Below, piece by piece: positions 9,605 to 19,001 of a DNA stretch of 64,000 nucleotides (position 1 is its first letter; every line of letters begins with the position of its first letter). The stretch is from the NCBI GenBank assembly GCA_022425485.1, contig JAKMFL010000033.1, positions 1-64,000 on the forward strand, read 5' to 3'. Source of the stretch: Alphaproteobacteria bacterium. GTDB lineage: Bacteria > Pseudomonadota > Alphaproteobacteria > Puniceispirillales > Puniceispirillaceae. Both the position numbers and the translations under genes were made by a program. The notes under the pieces are model-generated. The model did not search any database. It saw nothing but the letters and a program-made list of their open reading frames with translations, and was not told the origin of the DNA.

Positions 9605-10609
9605 CTACAATAATCCCCTGATTTTCTCTACCAAGGCCGCGTTAATTTGACGCGGCCCCATATCTAGACGATTTTTATGACGTCGTTGCCCGGGCAAGCG
9701 GATACCGTCAAGCTGAGACAAAGTTTGGATGAAAGCTTCATTATGTTCCTGCCAGCTATCACCCGCTATTAGTTTTGGGCTCATCGCTAGCACAAATTCA
9801 CCGCCCTTGGCTGGGCCACCATCATTATTGTCCTGCTGACCAGCTTCGTAAGAGAAATTATCCCCTGTCATACCCGCCGCCAGAAACTCTACCATCAGGG
9901 CAATTGCTGAGCCTTTATACCCACCAAAAGGAAGCAAAACGCCTTTGAGAATTTCTGCTGGATCATCTGATGGCTTGCCATCTGGCCCTAACCCAGTTCC
10001 AGGCGGCACTGCATGACCATCACGCGCCGCGATTTGCACATCCCCTTTTGCCAAAGTGGAAGTGGCCATGTCAAACACAATGGGGGTGTGGCCCGGACGT
10101 GGCCACGCAAAAGACAGAGGATTAGTGCCAAAAAAGGCTTGTGTTGCACCCGCGGGCGCAACAGTTGGTTTAAAGGCTGTACAGGCAAGACCCGCCAGCC
10201 CCTGTTCAGCCAGATATTCTGTTTCTGGCCACATCGCTGCAAAATGGAACGAATTAATAATTCGCATCACCGCAATACCCGTTTCAGAAGCTGCCTTTGC
10301 CAGCACCGGCAAACCCACCTCAAGGGCAAGCGGGGCATAACCATAGTCACCATCAACGGTGATGACAGAAGCTAAACTTTGTTCAATTTTTGGCGTGGCA
10401 TCGCCTTTCACTTTTCCAGAATTCAGCGAAGCGATGTATCCCGGCACCCGAAACAAGCCATGAGAGAGAGAACCATCCCGCTCTGCCCGAACAACTGTCC
10501 GCGCCAATGCAGCAGCATTTTCAGTAGAACAACCATGTTTGGTAAAAACACGCAAAGCCAAACTTTCAATGTCAGAAAGACTCATTTCTGTAGTTTCAAT
10601 TGCAGTCAT
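9605..10609 (-). CDS. malate/L-lactate dehydrogenase family (Ldh2-type) oxidoreductase
   Basis: NAD(P)H-dependent reductase of the Ldh2 fold, 334 residues. The family includes malate, lactate, ureidoglycolate, 2,3-diketogulonate and delta1-piperideine/pyrroline-2-carboxylate reductases. Typical blocks are visible: VVRAERDGSLSHGLFR (catalytic His), TAFKPTVAPAGATQAFFGTNPLSFAWP, VFDMATSTLAKGD and LPFGGYKGSAIALMVE. The start at 10609 follows a GAGGAA ribosome site; an upstream ATG at 10672 lacks one. It is the last gene after the DUF3726-like gene, 172 bases downstream, possibly part of the same unit. A cyclic imino acid or 2-oxo acid substrate would fit amidase and dipeptidase neighbours, but that is inference. 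Confidence 0.85.
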   Translation of the reverse strand: MTAIETTEMSLSDIESLALRVFTKHGCSTENAAALARTVVRAERDGSLSHGLFRVPGYIASLNSGKVKGDATPKIEQSLASVITVDGDYGYAPLALEVGLPVLAKAASETGIAVMRIINSFHFAAMWPETEYLAEQGLAGLACTAFKPTVAPAGATQAFFGTNPLSFAWPRPGHTPIVFDMATSTLAKGDVQIAARDGHAVPPGTGLGPDGKPSDDPAEILKGVLLPFGGYKGSAIALMVEFLAAGMTGDNFSYEAGQQDNNDGGPAKGGEFVLAMSPKLIAGDSWQEHNEAFIQTLSQLDGIRLPGQRRHKNRLDMGPRQINAALVEKIRGLL

Positions 10610-10762
10610 TTGTCTATTCCTCGAACCTGTTGTTTGTTTCTTGTATGTTATCCTGTGATAGTCACAAGCCATTTATTTTTTTAAAACACTACCTTGTCTG
10701 ACCATGGCTGTCTAATTTCAGCTATCGGTCAAGATGTCCTAATTACCTGCCGGCTATTCCTT

Positions 10763-10799
10763 ATCTACTAGTCATCATCTACTAGTCATCATCTACTAG
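10763..10799. repeat. 14-bp tandem repeat spanning the stop of the DUF3726-like gene
   Basis: Unit atctactagtcatc occurs 2.6 times (10763-10776, 10777-10790, partial to 10799). The minus-strand gene ends within the array: its last codons (Val-Asp-Asp-Asp-stop) form one unit, and further copies lie just after the stop codon. This looks like a local duplication of the gene terminus. Confidence 0.9.
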
Positions 10800-11456
10800 G
10801 CCTGCACCTGCGCCTGACAGACGCGAGGCTTCTGTTTCTGGCACATAGGTTTGCATCGCCAATGCGTTTAGCCGCGTCCATACCGCATCCGAAACGACAC
10901 TATGGCCCGAAGCCACAAAGGACGGTGGCGGCGCGCTATCGCTAATCCCTACAACAAGCTTGCCAGAAATCTGCTGGCATGTTGCGACAGAGTCTACTGT
11001 CTCATCTGGTATATTAATCGGTGCTTCTAGCGCTTCACTCACAAGCCTAAACTGTCTTTGATAAGCTTGGCCGGCTTGCCATAACAAGCCAGCAAACATC
11101 ACCGGGTGGGCCAAACAAGCTATTTGAATTTCAGCGCCGCTATCTGCTGCCAAAAGCCAGTCAATTGACGCCACCCCTTCAAAAGCTGGACGGCATTGCG
11201 ATATCTGCAAAACACCCGCCTCAAGATGCAGGCCAAGCTGAATATCCTTTTTGTCTTGTGTGTCTGCAAGCAAGCTATCCAGAACGGTGCACCCCATCAT
11301 GCCCGCGCATTGCAACCAGCTAGTAGCAACCGCAATATCTTCGGCTCTATCCTGCAAGTAACCAGCCGCTAGACAGGCCTTTCTAGCTGTCTGATAAACC
11401 TCATTTGCGGAGACCTGCATAATAAGACTAGACCCCGCTTTTAGCTGCTCATACAA
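10782..11456 (-). CDS. DUF3726-like protein of unknown function
   Basis: A 224-residue soluble protein with no signal peptide or membrane segment. The region VSANEVYQTARKACLAAGYLQDRAEDIAVATSWL resembles what I recall of the DUF3726 family, with its alanine-rich N-terminal helices and conserved Ala and Trp. No catalytic motif stands out; the middle is rich in Ala, Ser and Cys. It overlaps the 575-aa gene upstream by 16 bases, which strongly implies translational coupling and joint function. An internal ATG at 11420 would give 212 residues and place the conserved block closer to the N terminus; neither start has a strong ribosome site. Function unknown. Confidence 0.75.
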   Translation of the reverse strand: MYEQLKAGSSLIMQVSANEVYQTARKACLAAGYLQDRAEDIAVATSWLQCAGMMGCTVLDSLLADTQDKKDIQLGLHLEAGVLQISQCRPAFEGVASIDWLLAADSGAEIQIACLAHPVMFAGLLWQAGQAYQRQFRLVSEALEAPINIPDETVDSVATCQQISGKLVVGISDSAPPPSFVASGHSVVSDAVWTRLNALAMQTYVPETEASRLSGAGAGLVDDD

Positions 11457-13168
11457 GGGCGCAATGGGAACAACCAGTCATCTAAATCATGGGATGGGGC
11501 GGTTGCAAGATCAGCAGCCGTTGGCGCACCTTGATACAAGGTTATTCGAGTCCATTTATCTGATTTCGGATCAAATTTGCTTGCACCAAAAAAAGATAAT
11601 TTACAGCGCAGGAGGTCAATCGGCCGACAATGCGCCCCAACCAGATTATCACGAATCTCTCCATAGGGAAATTTATCAATGGTTTGAATGCGCCGAAGAA
11701 TATTTCTGAACTCTGGTGCGCGTAGCAAAAAAGCGGCGACCAGCTCATCTTCCTCTACCGTGGCGAGAGCCGATTTCAAGGCGCGGATATAGCCAGCAAT
11801 ATTAAAAGGCATTTCAAGCTCTGCGCCCGGCTCTTCATGGCGCAAGCCAAGACGCGGCTCTAGCTTGGCAGCTGACACATACCAGAATTGTGCGTCTGCA
11901 TCTGGGGCATTGAAATCTATATCCTCCACCCAATGATAATGGGCGTCTATTAAGGCCTTAACCTCACCAATACGCATATCCGGGATCAGGCGGGGCTGGG
12001 CATCCGTTGCCATGCAGTCTGCCAACATATCTACTTCTTCTGGCACCAGCTCTATAATAAGGGATACCAGTAATTCTTGCAGCTCTTCCGACCCCTCTTT
12101 TGCCCGTTCATTGAGATCAGCAAAGGGCGCTTTTTTTGCTAGGGGACGTGCCGATATATCCGCACATAACTTATCTAATTCAGCGCGAAGGATTTCAATA
12201 TTTTGCATCTGGGGCGTGTCTTCTACCTCCCATTCATAGCAATGCAGGCGGGCACGCTCCAGCAATGTGGTGACGCGCTGCAATTGGGCATTGCTAGCCG
12301 CATCCACCGCCAGCCCCCGTGCAAAAGCAACCTCGCGGGCCATAATCCAACTATTCAGCAAACAAGGATGCGTAACAAGGAACGGGGCCATACCCAGCCC
12401 CGTTGAATTACCAACCCCTAAATAGCGGCGATGCGCGTCTGATAAGCTAGCAGCCTTCTGGCCGCCCCGCTCTTTTGCACAATATTCAGCCAGCAGAAGC
12501 GTGAATTCACGAATCAAAAACACGGTCAGCATTTCCGCTTGAAATGCCCCTTCCAACCCGTCATAACCAGCGACTTTATCTCTATCGGCAATGCCAAATT
12601 TTCCATTACCATAAACAGCCGTCGTACGCATCAGATAGCCTGTTGCCGCCAGCGCCTCTGTATCTGGCTGCTGACCTTTGGCAAGCCTGTCCACCACATG
12701 ACGAAATAGCCGCAGGGATTTATTTGCCCGTGACAGCGTCAATATCCGCGCATCATAACGGCCAGCTTCTTGGCGTGTTACCTGCTCTGCTAGCTGGTCA
12801 ATATCCGCCAGAGACGGCACCCCATCAAATAGACAAAAGCTGGCATCCCACTGTGTTGCGATAACCCGGTCTGTACGCTCGCCATCCTCTATATCGCGGC
12901 TAAAGGCAATCAATGAATAAACACGGCCAGACAGCGCGAGGCTCAGCACCACATGGCCAAACCCGTTTTTATCCAACGCGCAAACAGGCATTTGCATCTT
13001 TGATTTTTGTGCTGCTAGCCTGCGGATCAGGACTCTCATAAAACTTAGTCGGTGCGGGAAAAATGCACCCATGCGTGATAAGCGCATCACGCTGTTATAG
13101 GAACGCAAAGGCGGCAAGGCGTCACCGCAAGCTAAATCACTATTTTTATGAAGAGAGGTTTTTGCCAT
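11441..13168 (-). CDS. conserved-looking 575-aa protein of unknown function
   Basis: I do not recognise a family. The product is soluble, without signal peptide or transmembrane segments. The N-terminal region SVMRLSRMGAFFPHRLSFMRVLIRRL is basic and aromatic and looks like the conserved core. Further notable blocks are ATQWDASFCLFDG (around residue 125), GYLMRTTAVYGNGKFGIAD (around 200), GNSTGLGMAPFLVTHP and LLNSWIMAREVAFARGL. No nucleotide-binding or metal motif is obvious. The ATG directly abuts the TAG stop of the M19 gene and its 3' end overlaps the DUF3726-like gene, so the three are a coupled unit. It probably works with the dipeptidase and amidase, but no function can be assigned. Confidence 0.8.
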   Translation of the reverse strand: MAKTSLHKNSDLACGDALPPLRSYNSVMRLSRMGAFFPHRLSFMRVLIRRLAAQKSKMQMPVCALDKNGFGHVVLSLALSGRVYSLIAFSRDIEDGERTDRVIATQWDASFCLFDGVPSLADIDQLAEQVTRQEAGRYDARILTLSRANKSLRLFRHVVDRLAKGQQPDTEALAATGYLMRTTAVYGNGKFGIADRDKVAGYDGLEGAFQAEMLTVFLIREFTLLLAEYCAKERGGQKAASLSDAHRRYLGVGNSTGLGMAPFLVTHPCLLNSWIMAREVAFARGLAVDAASNAQLQRVTTLLERARLHCYEWEVEDTPQMQNIEILRAELDKLCADISARPLAKKAPFADLNERAKEGSEELQELLVSLIIELVPEEVDMLADCMATDAQPRLIPDMRIGEVKALIDAHYHWVEDIDFNAPDADAQFWYVSAAKLEPRLGLRHEEPGAELEMPFNIAGYIRALKSALATVEEDELVAAFLLRAPEFRNILRRIQTIDKFPYGEIRDNLVGAHCRPIDLLRCKLSFFGASKFDPKSDKWTRITLYQGAPTAADLATAPSHDLDDWLFPLRPCMSS

Positions 13169-14158
13169 CTAGCGCTGCCCACCAAAATTCTGGTCATAAA
13201 AACGTAGCCAGTTTCCGCCCATTATAGCGTCTATATCCTCTTGCGCAAAGCCAACATCGCGCAGGCCTGTTGCCAAATTAGGAAAATCCCTGATGCCTTG
13301 AAACCATGCAGGTTGATCAGGAAAGCCAGGATTAGATGCACTGCCTTCGCCAAAATCCGTTTCCCGTGACCAACGGCCATTGCGCATCCATTCTACCACA
13401 CTATCCGGCTGATTCTGACATAGATCAGAGCCGATCCCCAAAGCAGACACCCCATAACGTTCTGCGGCCTCTGCAATCATCTGACAGAAGCTCTCTAGGG
13501 TACAGTCACTGCCCCCTTTTAGGTGATGCGGATATAAAGAAAACCCGATCATGCCGCCGCTTTGGGTCAGCGCCTCTATCAAGGCATGCGATTTATTCCG
13601 GCGGGCTGGATGCCACCAGTCTGGATTGGCGTGCGTAATCGCTATTGGCCGCTCGGAAGCCTCTATCGCTTCTAAACTAGAGCGTTCTGCAGAATGGCTC
13701 ATATCAATAACCAGCCCAACCCGGTTCATTTCCTTAATAGCTTGTCTGCCAAAACGCGTTAGCCCCGGATCCTCAGCCTCATAACAGCCGGTCGCCAAAA
13801 GCGACTGATTATTGTAGGTCAGTTGCATAAAGCGTCCGCCTAGCTGATGCAGAATTTCAATTAGCCCGATATCATCTTCCATCGGCGCACAATTTTGAAA
13901 CCCATAAAAAATAGCTGTGCGGCCGCTAGCATGGGCAGCGCGTACGTCTTCGCCCGTGCGCCCAAACATCAACCTGTTCGGATGCGCTTCAATATAACGA
14001 TTCCAGCTAATCATATTTTCCACAGTCTGACGAAAATTTTCATGATAGCAAATGGTAACATGCACAGCCGCAAGATGGGCCACTGCCATTTCATCAAACA
14101 AGTCTGGCGACCAGTTAGCATATTGCAAATTATCAATAAAAAGCGGGGTCTGAGACAT
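13169..14158 (-). CDS. M19 (membrane/renal dipeptidase-like) peptidase family protein
   Basis: A TIM-barrel metalloprotein of peptidase family M19, 329 residues, no signal peptide. Expected second-half metal ligands are seen: a Glu-bearing FYGFQNCAPMEDDIGLIE, IDMSHSAERS and ITHANPDWWHPARRNKSH. The canonical N-terminal HxD metal motif is missing; the corresponding start reads LFIDNLQYANWS. The enzyme may therefore have an altered metal site or substrate rather than acting on ordinary dipeptides. The stop codon touches the start of the 575-aa gene and the amidase lies 58 bases upstream. Amide or peptide hydrolysis fits the context; the substrate is unknown. Confidence 0.82.
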   Translation of the reverse strand: MSQTPLFIDNLQYANWSPDLFDEMAVAHLAAVHVTICYHENFRQTVENMISWNRYIEAHPNRLMFGRTGEDVRAAHASGRTAIFYGFQNCAPMEDDIGLIEILHQLGGRFMQLTYNNQSLLATGCYEAEDPGLTRFGRQAIKEMNRVGLVIDMSHSAERSSLEAIEASERPIAITHANPDWWHPARRNKSHALIEALTQSGGMIGFSLYPHHLKGGSDCTLESFCQMIAEAAERYGVSALGIGSDLCQNQPDSVVEWMRNGRWSRETDFGEGSASNPGFPDQPAWFQGIRDFPNLATGLRDVGFAQEDIDAIMGGNWLRFYDQNFGGQR

Positions 14159-14216
14159 AGTGCACGCTATCCTTCATCTTCTCGCCTGCTGGGCCATCGC
14201 CAGCAAAAGGCACTTA

Positions 14217-15449
14217 TCAGCCTAATCTGGTCTCTAGCCAGCGAGCAAGCCCCAATAAGGCACTGTCCCGTCCTGTGGTAGCGGTTAGCTGGACACCAAC
14301 GCCCAACCCCTTTGGCCCCGATATTTGAAACCGCCCCGAAATAGGCAGGCTAATGCAAGGATAGCCCGTTAGACTCCACAAACAATTACAGACGGAATCG
14401 CCTGTACCTTCCTCAAAAACTGGGGCTTCCCCTGTTGCAGAAGCCGTTAACAGCCCGTCATATCCAGCCAGTAACCCGCCGAAATATAGGGCGGCTTCGT
14501 CGCGCTCAATCAGGGCTTTTTCATAATCTGATATAGCCACCTTCTGCCCGCGCTTTATCGCTGCCAGAATTTCTGCGCTCATCTGGCTTTCATGACTGCT
14601 CATAAGCGGGCCAATATTCTGGCAAATCTCAAAATCATAGATGGTTTTATGGGTTTCTAAATAGCGGGCTATCTCCGCCGCTGGGGCAGGCAGGATGTCT
14701 ATATGGCTCGGCAGCGCTGTTGCTATTTTTTGCAAGCCTTCATGCACATAACCTTGCACACGCGCACCGTATAACCCATCTAGATAGAGAAGCCTTGGCG
14801 GTGCGGCTGGCAGGTGATTAAGCGCATCTTCTAAATCTGGCTGGTTGGTGACCACGCTGCCTAATCTGGCTAGATAATTTAAATTACGCGCAAATATACC
14901 TACCTGATCAAGCGTTTGCGAAGTTTGCAAAACCCCTGCTCGGCTGATTGCTCCCCTCGTCGGCTTTAGCGCATGCACCCCGCAATAAGAGGCTGGGCGG
15001 ATAACCGACCCCCCTGTTTGTGTACCAATAGCCAGTTCAACTTGGCCAGCTGCAACGGCGGCGGCTGAACCAGATGAAGACCCGCCCGGCGAATGGCCAA
15101 GATTATGGGGGTTGCGTGTGATGCTTTTCTGCATAAAGGCAAATTCGGTCGTTACTGTTTTGCCAAGAATAGCTGCCCCTGCCATGCGCAAGGCTGTGAC
15201 CAGTTCGGCATCTGCCTCAGCAATACGCCCAGCAAATATAGGCGAGCCATAACAGCAAGCCATGCCAGCGACATCAATAATATCCTTCACGCCCACCGCC
15301 ATGCCGGCAAGCGCACCAGAGCTATTAGATGCTGCCTTTCTATCAAGGACAGCCCATGCTTTTATTTCTGCGTCTGAACGGTCGATTGCCGCAAGGCAGG
15401 CCGCAACATCCATTGGCGAATCTTCTGGCGAATCTTCTGGCATGACCAT
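14217..15449 (-). CDS. amidase signature family hydrolase
   Basis: Ser-Ser-Lys amidohydrolase, 410 residues, cytosolic. The catalytic Lys55 lies in GVKDIIDVAG, the glycine/serine-rich signature is GHSPGGSSSGSAAAVAAGQ, and the nucleophile region is IGTQTGGSVIRPASYCGV. The N terminus carries a tandem EDSP-EDSP from a 12-bp DNA duplication at 15415-15441, so the true start may be the ATG at 15413 (MDVAACLAAIDRS). It follows the formaldehyde dehydrogenase gene by 34 bases and precedes the M19 gene. The substrate could be an aryl or alkyl amide or a urea-type compound; sequence alone does not say. Confidence 0.88.
   Translation of the reverse strand: MVMPEDSPEDSPMDVAACLAAIDRSDAEIKAWAVLDRKAASNSSGALAGMAVGVKDIIDVAGMACCYGSPIFAGRIAEADAELVTALRMAGAAILGKTVTTEFAFMQKSITRNPHNLGHSPGGSSSGSAAAVAAGQVELAIGTQTGGSVIRPASYCGVHALKPTRGAISRAGVLQTSQTLDQVGIFARNLNYLARLGSVVTNQPDLEDALNHLPAAPPRLLYLDGLYGARVQGYVHEGLQKIATALPSHIDILPAPAAEIARYLETHKTIYDFEICQNIGPLMSSHESQMSAEILAAIKRGQKVAISDYEKALIERDEAALYFGGLLAGYDGLLTASATGEAPVFEEGTGDSVCNCLWSLTGYPCISLPISGRFQISGPKGLGVGVQLTATTGRDSALLGLARWLETRLG
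15415..15441. repeat. 12-bp tandem duplication at the amidase 5' end
   Basis: Unit ggcgaatcttct occurs twice (15415-15426 and 15427-15438) followed by a third ggc. On the coding strand it gives EDSP-EDSP near the N terminus of the amidase if translation begins at 15449. Confidence 0.85.
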
Positions 15450-15483
15450 TTTCCAATCTATCTGGTTATTTTCAAAATGCCGG

Positions 15484-16593
15484 TTAGAAAACCACTACAG
15501 ATCGGATGGAGCTGCCCTCATGCATCAGATCGAAACCTTTATTAATATCTTCCAAAGACAGGGTATGGGTGATCATTGGGTCAATTTCGATGCGACCATC
15601 CAGATACCAATCAACAATCTTAGGCACATCTGTGCGCCCTCTTGCCCCGCCAAAAGCAGTACCGCGCCACGAACGGCCTGTTACCAGCTGGAACGGACGC
15701 GTACTAATCTCTTTGCCTGCGCCTGCCACACCGATAATAATGGATTCGCCCCACCCCTTATGGGCGCATTCCAACGCCACACGCATCACTTCAGTATTGC
15801 CGATACATTCAAAGCTATAATCTGCACCCCCATCCGTAAGCGCTACCAAATGGTTGGTGAGGTCGCCAGAAACTTTGGAAGGATTCACAAAATCAGTCAT
15901 GCCAAATTGGCGACCCCAGCTTTCCTTGTCATCATTTAAATCCACGCCAACAATTTGACTAGCCCCTATCATGCGCAGACCTTGAATGACATTTAGCCCA
16001 ATCCCGCCTAAACCAAAAACGACCGCCCGGCATCCGGGCTCAGCTTTGGCAGTATTGATAACCGCGCCAATACCTGTGGTCACCCCGCAGCCGATATAGC
16101 AAATTTTGTCAAATGGCGCTTCTTTGTTCACCTTCGCCAAAGCGATTTCAGGCAGAACGGTAAAGTTTGAAAAAGTAGAAGTGCCCATATAATGATGCAC
16201 TGATTGCCCTTTATAGGAAAAGCGAGACGTGCCATCTGGCATCAGTCCCTGACCTTGTGTCGTGCGTATAGCCTGACAAAGATTAGTTTTAGGATGCAGG
16301 CAATAATCACATTCGCGGCATTCTGGCGTATAGAGCGGTATCACATGATCGCCCGCAACAAGAGAAGTGACCCCAGCGCCAACCTCACGCACAATGCCAG
16401 CCCCCTCATGGCCTAGAATAGCCGGAAACAGCCCTTCAGGATCAGCGCCTGACAGCGTAAACTCATCTGTGTGGCAAATGCCTGTCGCCATGATTTCAAC
16501 AAGAACTTCGCCTTGTTTTGGGCCTTCAAGATCCAGCTCGACTATCTCAAGCGGCTGTCCAGCTTCAAAAGCAATTGCAGCTCTGGTTTTCAT
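15484..16593 (-). CDS. S-(hydroxymethyl)glutathione dehydrogenase / class III alcohol dehydrogenase
   Basis: Zinc-dependent, NAD-linked dehydrogenase that oxidises the formaldehyde-glutathione adduct; also called FrmA or AdhC. 369 residues. Catalytic zinc ligands are in GICHTDEF and GHEGAGIV, structural zinc cysteines in [17 protein letters not shown], and the NAD motif is [23 protein letters not shown]-like sequence ([13 protein letters not shown]) is also typical. A strong AGGAGGG ribosome site precedes the ATG, and a 6-bp inverted repeat lies immediately upstream of it. No S-formylglutathione hydrolase gene is adjacent, so the next step is encoded elsewhere. Confidence 0.93.
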   Translation of the reverse strand: MKTRAAIAFEAGQPLEIVELDLEGPKQGEVLVEIMATGICHTDEFTLSGADPEGLFPAILGHEGAGIVREVGAGVTSLVAGDHVIPLYTPECRECDYCLHPKTNLCQAIRTTQGQGLMPDGTSRFSYKGQSVHHYMGTSTFSNFTVLPEIALAKVNKEAPFDKICYIGCGVTTGIGAVINTAKAEPGCRAVVFGLGGIGLNVIQGLRMIGASQIVGVDLNDDKESWGRQFGMTDFVNPSKVSGDLTNHLVALTDGGADYSFECIGNTEVMRVALECAHKGWGESIIIGVAGAGKEISTRPFQLVTGRSWRGTAFGGARGRTDVPKIVDWYLDGRIEIDPMITHTLSLEDINKGFDLMHEGSSIRSVVVF

Positions 16594-16608
16594 CTAATCC
16601 CTCCTTCA

Positions 16609-16624
16609 GGTGATGTGTATCACC
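16609..16624. promoter_or_regulatory. inverted repeat upstream of the formaldehyde dehydrogenase gene
   Basis: ggtgat-gtgt-atcacc, perfect 6-bp arms with a 4-base spacer, ending 15 bases ahead of the start codon and next to the AGGAGGG ribosome site. A further partial pair (cacc...ggtg) follows at 16621-16640. It could be an operator for a repressor or an RNA hairpin near the ribosome site; nothing in the window identifies the regulator. Confidence 0.5.
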
Positions 16625-16708
16625 GTGTTTTTTTATGGTGCTTATTATTTGCATCACAAAATAACCACCACTGACAACAAAATAATATAAAGCAGGAAAA
16701 CTTCGCCT

Positions 16709-17494
16709 TTAAAGCGCGGGAAGCGGGAAGCTTGGTTTATAGTCTGCGCACGCGATAAAAGGGCCATTTCTCCACCCCTCTTTGCCATAGCGGTGCGGTG
16801 TGCCATCACTTGCCAGCACCTGCCCCCCAGCGGCGCGCAATATTGCCTCTCCAGCGGCGGTATCCCATTCCATAGTAGGGCCAAAGCGTGGATAAATATC
16901 TGCCGTTCCTTCCGCCAGAAGTAAAAATTTCAAGGAAGACCCAGCAGAAACAATATCGGTTATATTTTCAGCACGCAGAAAGGCATCTGTCATCGCATCC
17001 CGGTGCGAGCGACTAGCCAATGCAGCCGCCCCTGACGGCGGTACATCCCTTATAATCAGGGGGCTTTTTTGACCGCCGCGTTCCTGATGCGCTTTAAAAG
17101 CTGTATCTGTCCAGCAAAGCCAGTCCATAGCCGGGACATAAATAAGCCCGCCACAGGCCATACCCCCTTGCACAAAACCAATATTAACGGTGAAATTACC
17201 ATTGCTATCTTCGCGTAAAAACTCTCTTGTGCCATCTAGCGGATCGACCAAAAAATAAAAGTCGCTAGGACGCGAGAGATGGCTATCTGCATGCTCTTCA
17301 GAGATAACCGGAATATTTGGAAAATGAGTCTCCAGCGCTGCCTTTAAGATCGCTTCACTTGCATGATCAGCTGCCGTAACAGGTGACGCATCTGATTTAT
17401 ATTCAGCCGTAACACCCGCAGATTTTACCTGCATTATGGCTGCCCCTGCCTCCCGCATCGCTGGCATCAGGCAGTTGAGATCTATTCCCCTCAT
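16709..17494 (-). CDS. cysQ: 3'(2'),5'-bisphosphate nucleotidase
   Basis: Inositol-monophosphatase-fold phosphatase that removes the 3'-phosphate of PAP, the by-product of sulfate assimilation. 261 residues. The lithium-sensitive phosphatase motifs are present: VISEEHAD, DPLDGTREFL (metal-binding Asp) and WDTAAGEAILRAAGG at the C terminus. It follows mmsA by 10 bases and is probably co-transcribed, although no metabolic link between the two is obvious. A general inositol-phosphatase role cannot be excluded, but the GTREF block is typical of CysQ. Confidence 0.9.
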   Translation of the reverse strand: MRGIDLNCLMPAMREAGAAIMQVKSAGVTAEYKSDASPVTAADHASEAILKAALETHFPNIPVISEEHADSHLSRPSDFYFLVDPLDGTREFLREDSNGNFTVNIGFVQGGMACGGLIYVPAMDWLCWTDTAFKAHQERGGQKSPLIIRDVPPSGAAALASRSHRDAMTDAFLRAENITDIVSAGSSLKFLLLAEGTADIYPRFGPTMEWDTAAGEAILRAAGGQVLASDGTPHRYGKEGWRNGPFIACADYKPSFPLPAL

Positions 17495-17504
17495 CTTGTT
17501 CTAC

Positions 17505-19001
17505 TTATTTCGTGTGCGGGATAACAAATTCCGCCCCTTTGGAAATTGAATCTGGCCAGCGTTGCATCACAGATTTCTGCTTGGTATAGAACTGCACCGC
17601 TTCATTGCCAAAGGCGTGCAAATCGCCAAATAATGACTGCTTCCATCCCCCAAAACCATGCCATGCCATCGGCACGGGTATCGGCACATTGACGCCGACC
17701 ATACCCACCTGTATCTGGCGCGAAAACTCGCGTGCGGTATCGCCGTCAGAGGTAAACACAGAAACGCCATTGCCATAGCGATGGTTATTAATCATCTCAA
17801 TTCCGTCTGCCGAGTTGGCCACCCTAACGCAAGACAGCACAGGGCCAAAAATCTCTTCTTGGTAAATCGACATCTCTGGGGTGACATGATCAAATAAACT
17901 TCCCCCCATGAAATAGCCTTGATTATGGCCCGGCACAGATACCCCGCGCCCATCTACAACAAGCTCAGCGCCTTCTTGGACACCTTTTTCGATCATGGTG
18001 GTAATGCGTTCATGCGCAGCAGAAGAAACAATTGGGCCCATTTCGGCATCTAGCTCCATGCCGTTTTTCACCTTCAAGGCCTTTGCCCGTTCGGCTAGCT
18101 GTGGGACAATTTTGTCACCAACATCCCCGACCAAGACAGCAACAGAAATCGCCATACAACGTTCACCAGCAGAACCATAAGCAGAACCAATTAAGGCATC
18201 TACCGTCTTGTCCATATCAGCATCTGGCATCACCATCATATGATTTTTTGCACCGCCCAGCGCTTGTACGCGCTTCCCGTTTTCTGCACCCTTGGTGTAA
18301 ATGTAATGCGCAATTGGCGTAGAACCAACAAAGGATACTGCCGAAATCGCTTGATTTTCCAAGATAGCATCTACCGATTCCTTGTCCCCCTGTATAACGC
18401 TAAACACCCCCTCAGGAAGACCCGCTTCAGCGAGCAAATCTGCCATCATCAGCGATACAGTAGGGTCGGTTGGGCTAGGCTTTAAAATGAAACAATTGCC
18501 AGTTGCTATCGCTAGCGGGAACATCCACATCGGCACCATCACTGGAAAGTTAAATGGTGTGATGCCAGAAACAATGCCCAGCGGCTGCCGGAAAGTAAAA
18601 TTATCAATACCTGTTGACGCTTGGGCAGAATACTCCCCCTTCAGCAAGGCTGGAATACCGCAGGCAAATTCAACAACCTCAATGCCGCGCTCCACCTCAC
18701 CACATGCATCGGTAAAGACCTTGCCATGCTCAGAGGTAATGGCTTCAGCCAGTTTTTCTTTATCACGGCGAACCAATTCAAGAAATTTGAACATCACCCG
18801 CGCACGCCGTACTGGCGGGGTTGCGGCCCAAGATGGGAATATTTTTCTGGCCGCTTCAACAGCCTCATCCACATCCTGTGCTGTTCCCATAACAACTTCG
18901 CCTTTTTTCTCACCAAGCGCAGGATTATAGATATCTTGCATTCTTGTAGATGCACCCTTTGTCTGTTTGCCCGCGATATAGTGAAGAGCTGTATCTGTCA
19001 T
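17505..19001 (-). CDS. mmsA: CoA-acylating methylmalonate-semialdehyde dehydrogenase
   Basis: Converts malonate or methylmalonate semialdehyde with CoA and NAD to acetyl-CoA or propionyl-CoA; used in valine, beta-alanine and inositol breakdown (IolA). 498 residues, usual length. Visible hallmarks are [11 protein letters not shown], the cofactor region [17 protein letters not shown] and the catalytic Cys282 in [11 protein letters not shown], followed by [15 protein letters not shown] near the C terminus. A GAGG ribosome site precedes the ATG. It is the first gene of the minus-strand run down to 9.6 kb and could serve the inositol locus at 53-64 kb as its last step. Confidence 0.95.
   Translation of the reverse strand: MTDTALHYIAGKQTKGASTRMQDIYNPALGEKKGEVVMGTAQDVDEAVEAARKIFPSWAATPPVRRARVMFKFLELVRRDKEKLAEAITSEHGKVFTDACGEVERGIEVVEFACGIPALLKGEYSAQASTGIDNFTFRQPLGIVSGITPFNFPVMVPMWMFPLAIATGNCFILKPSPTDPTVSLMMADLLAEAGLPEGVFSVIQGDKESVDAILENQAISAVSFVGSTPIAHYIYTKGAENGKRVQALGGAKNHMMVMPDADMDKTVDALIGSAYGSAGERCMAISVAVLVGDVGDKIVPQLAERAKALKVKNGMELDAEMGPIVSSAAHERITTMIEKGVQEGAELVVDGRGVSVPGHNQGYFMGGSLFDHVTPEMSIYQEEIFGPVLSCVRVANSADGIEMINNHRYGNGVSVFTSDGDTAREFSRQIQVGMVGVNVPIPVPMAWHGFGGWKQSLFGDLHAFGNEAVQFYTKQKSVMQRWPDSISKGAEFVIPHTK

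Noticed and set aside
15262-15939. 225-codon + strand open frame opposite amidase and formaldehyde dehydrogenase
   Set aside because: It straddles two well-supported minus-strand genes and has no recognisable features.
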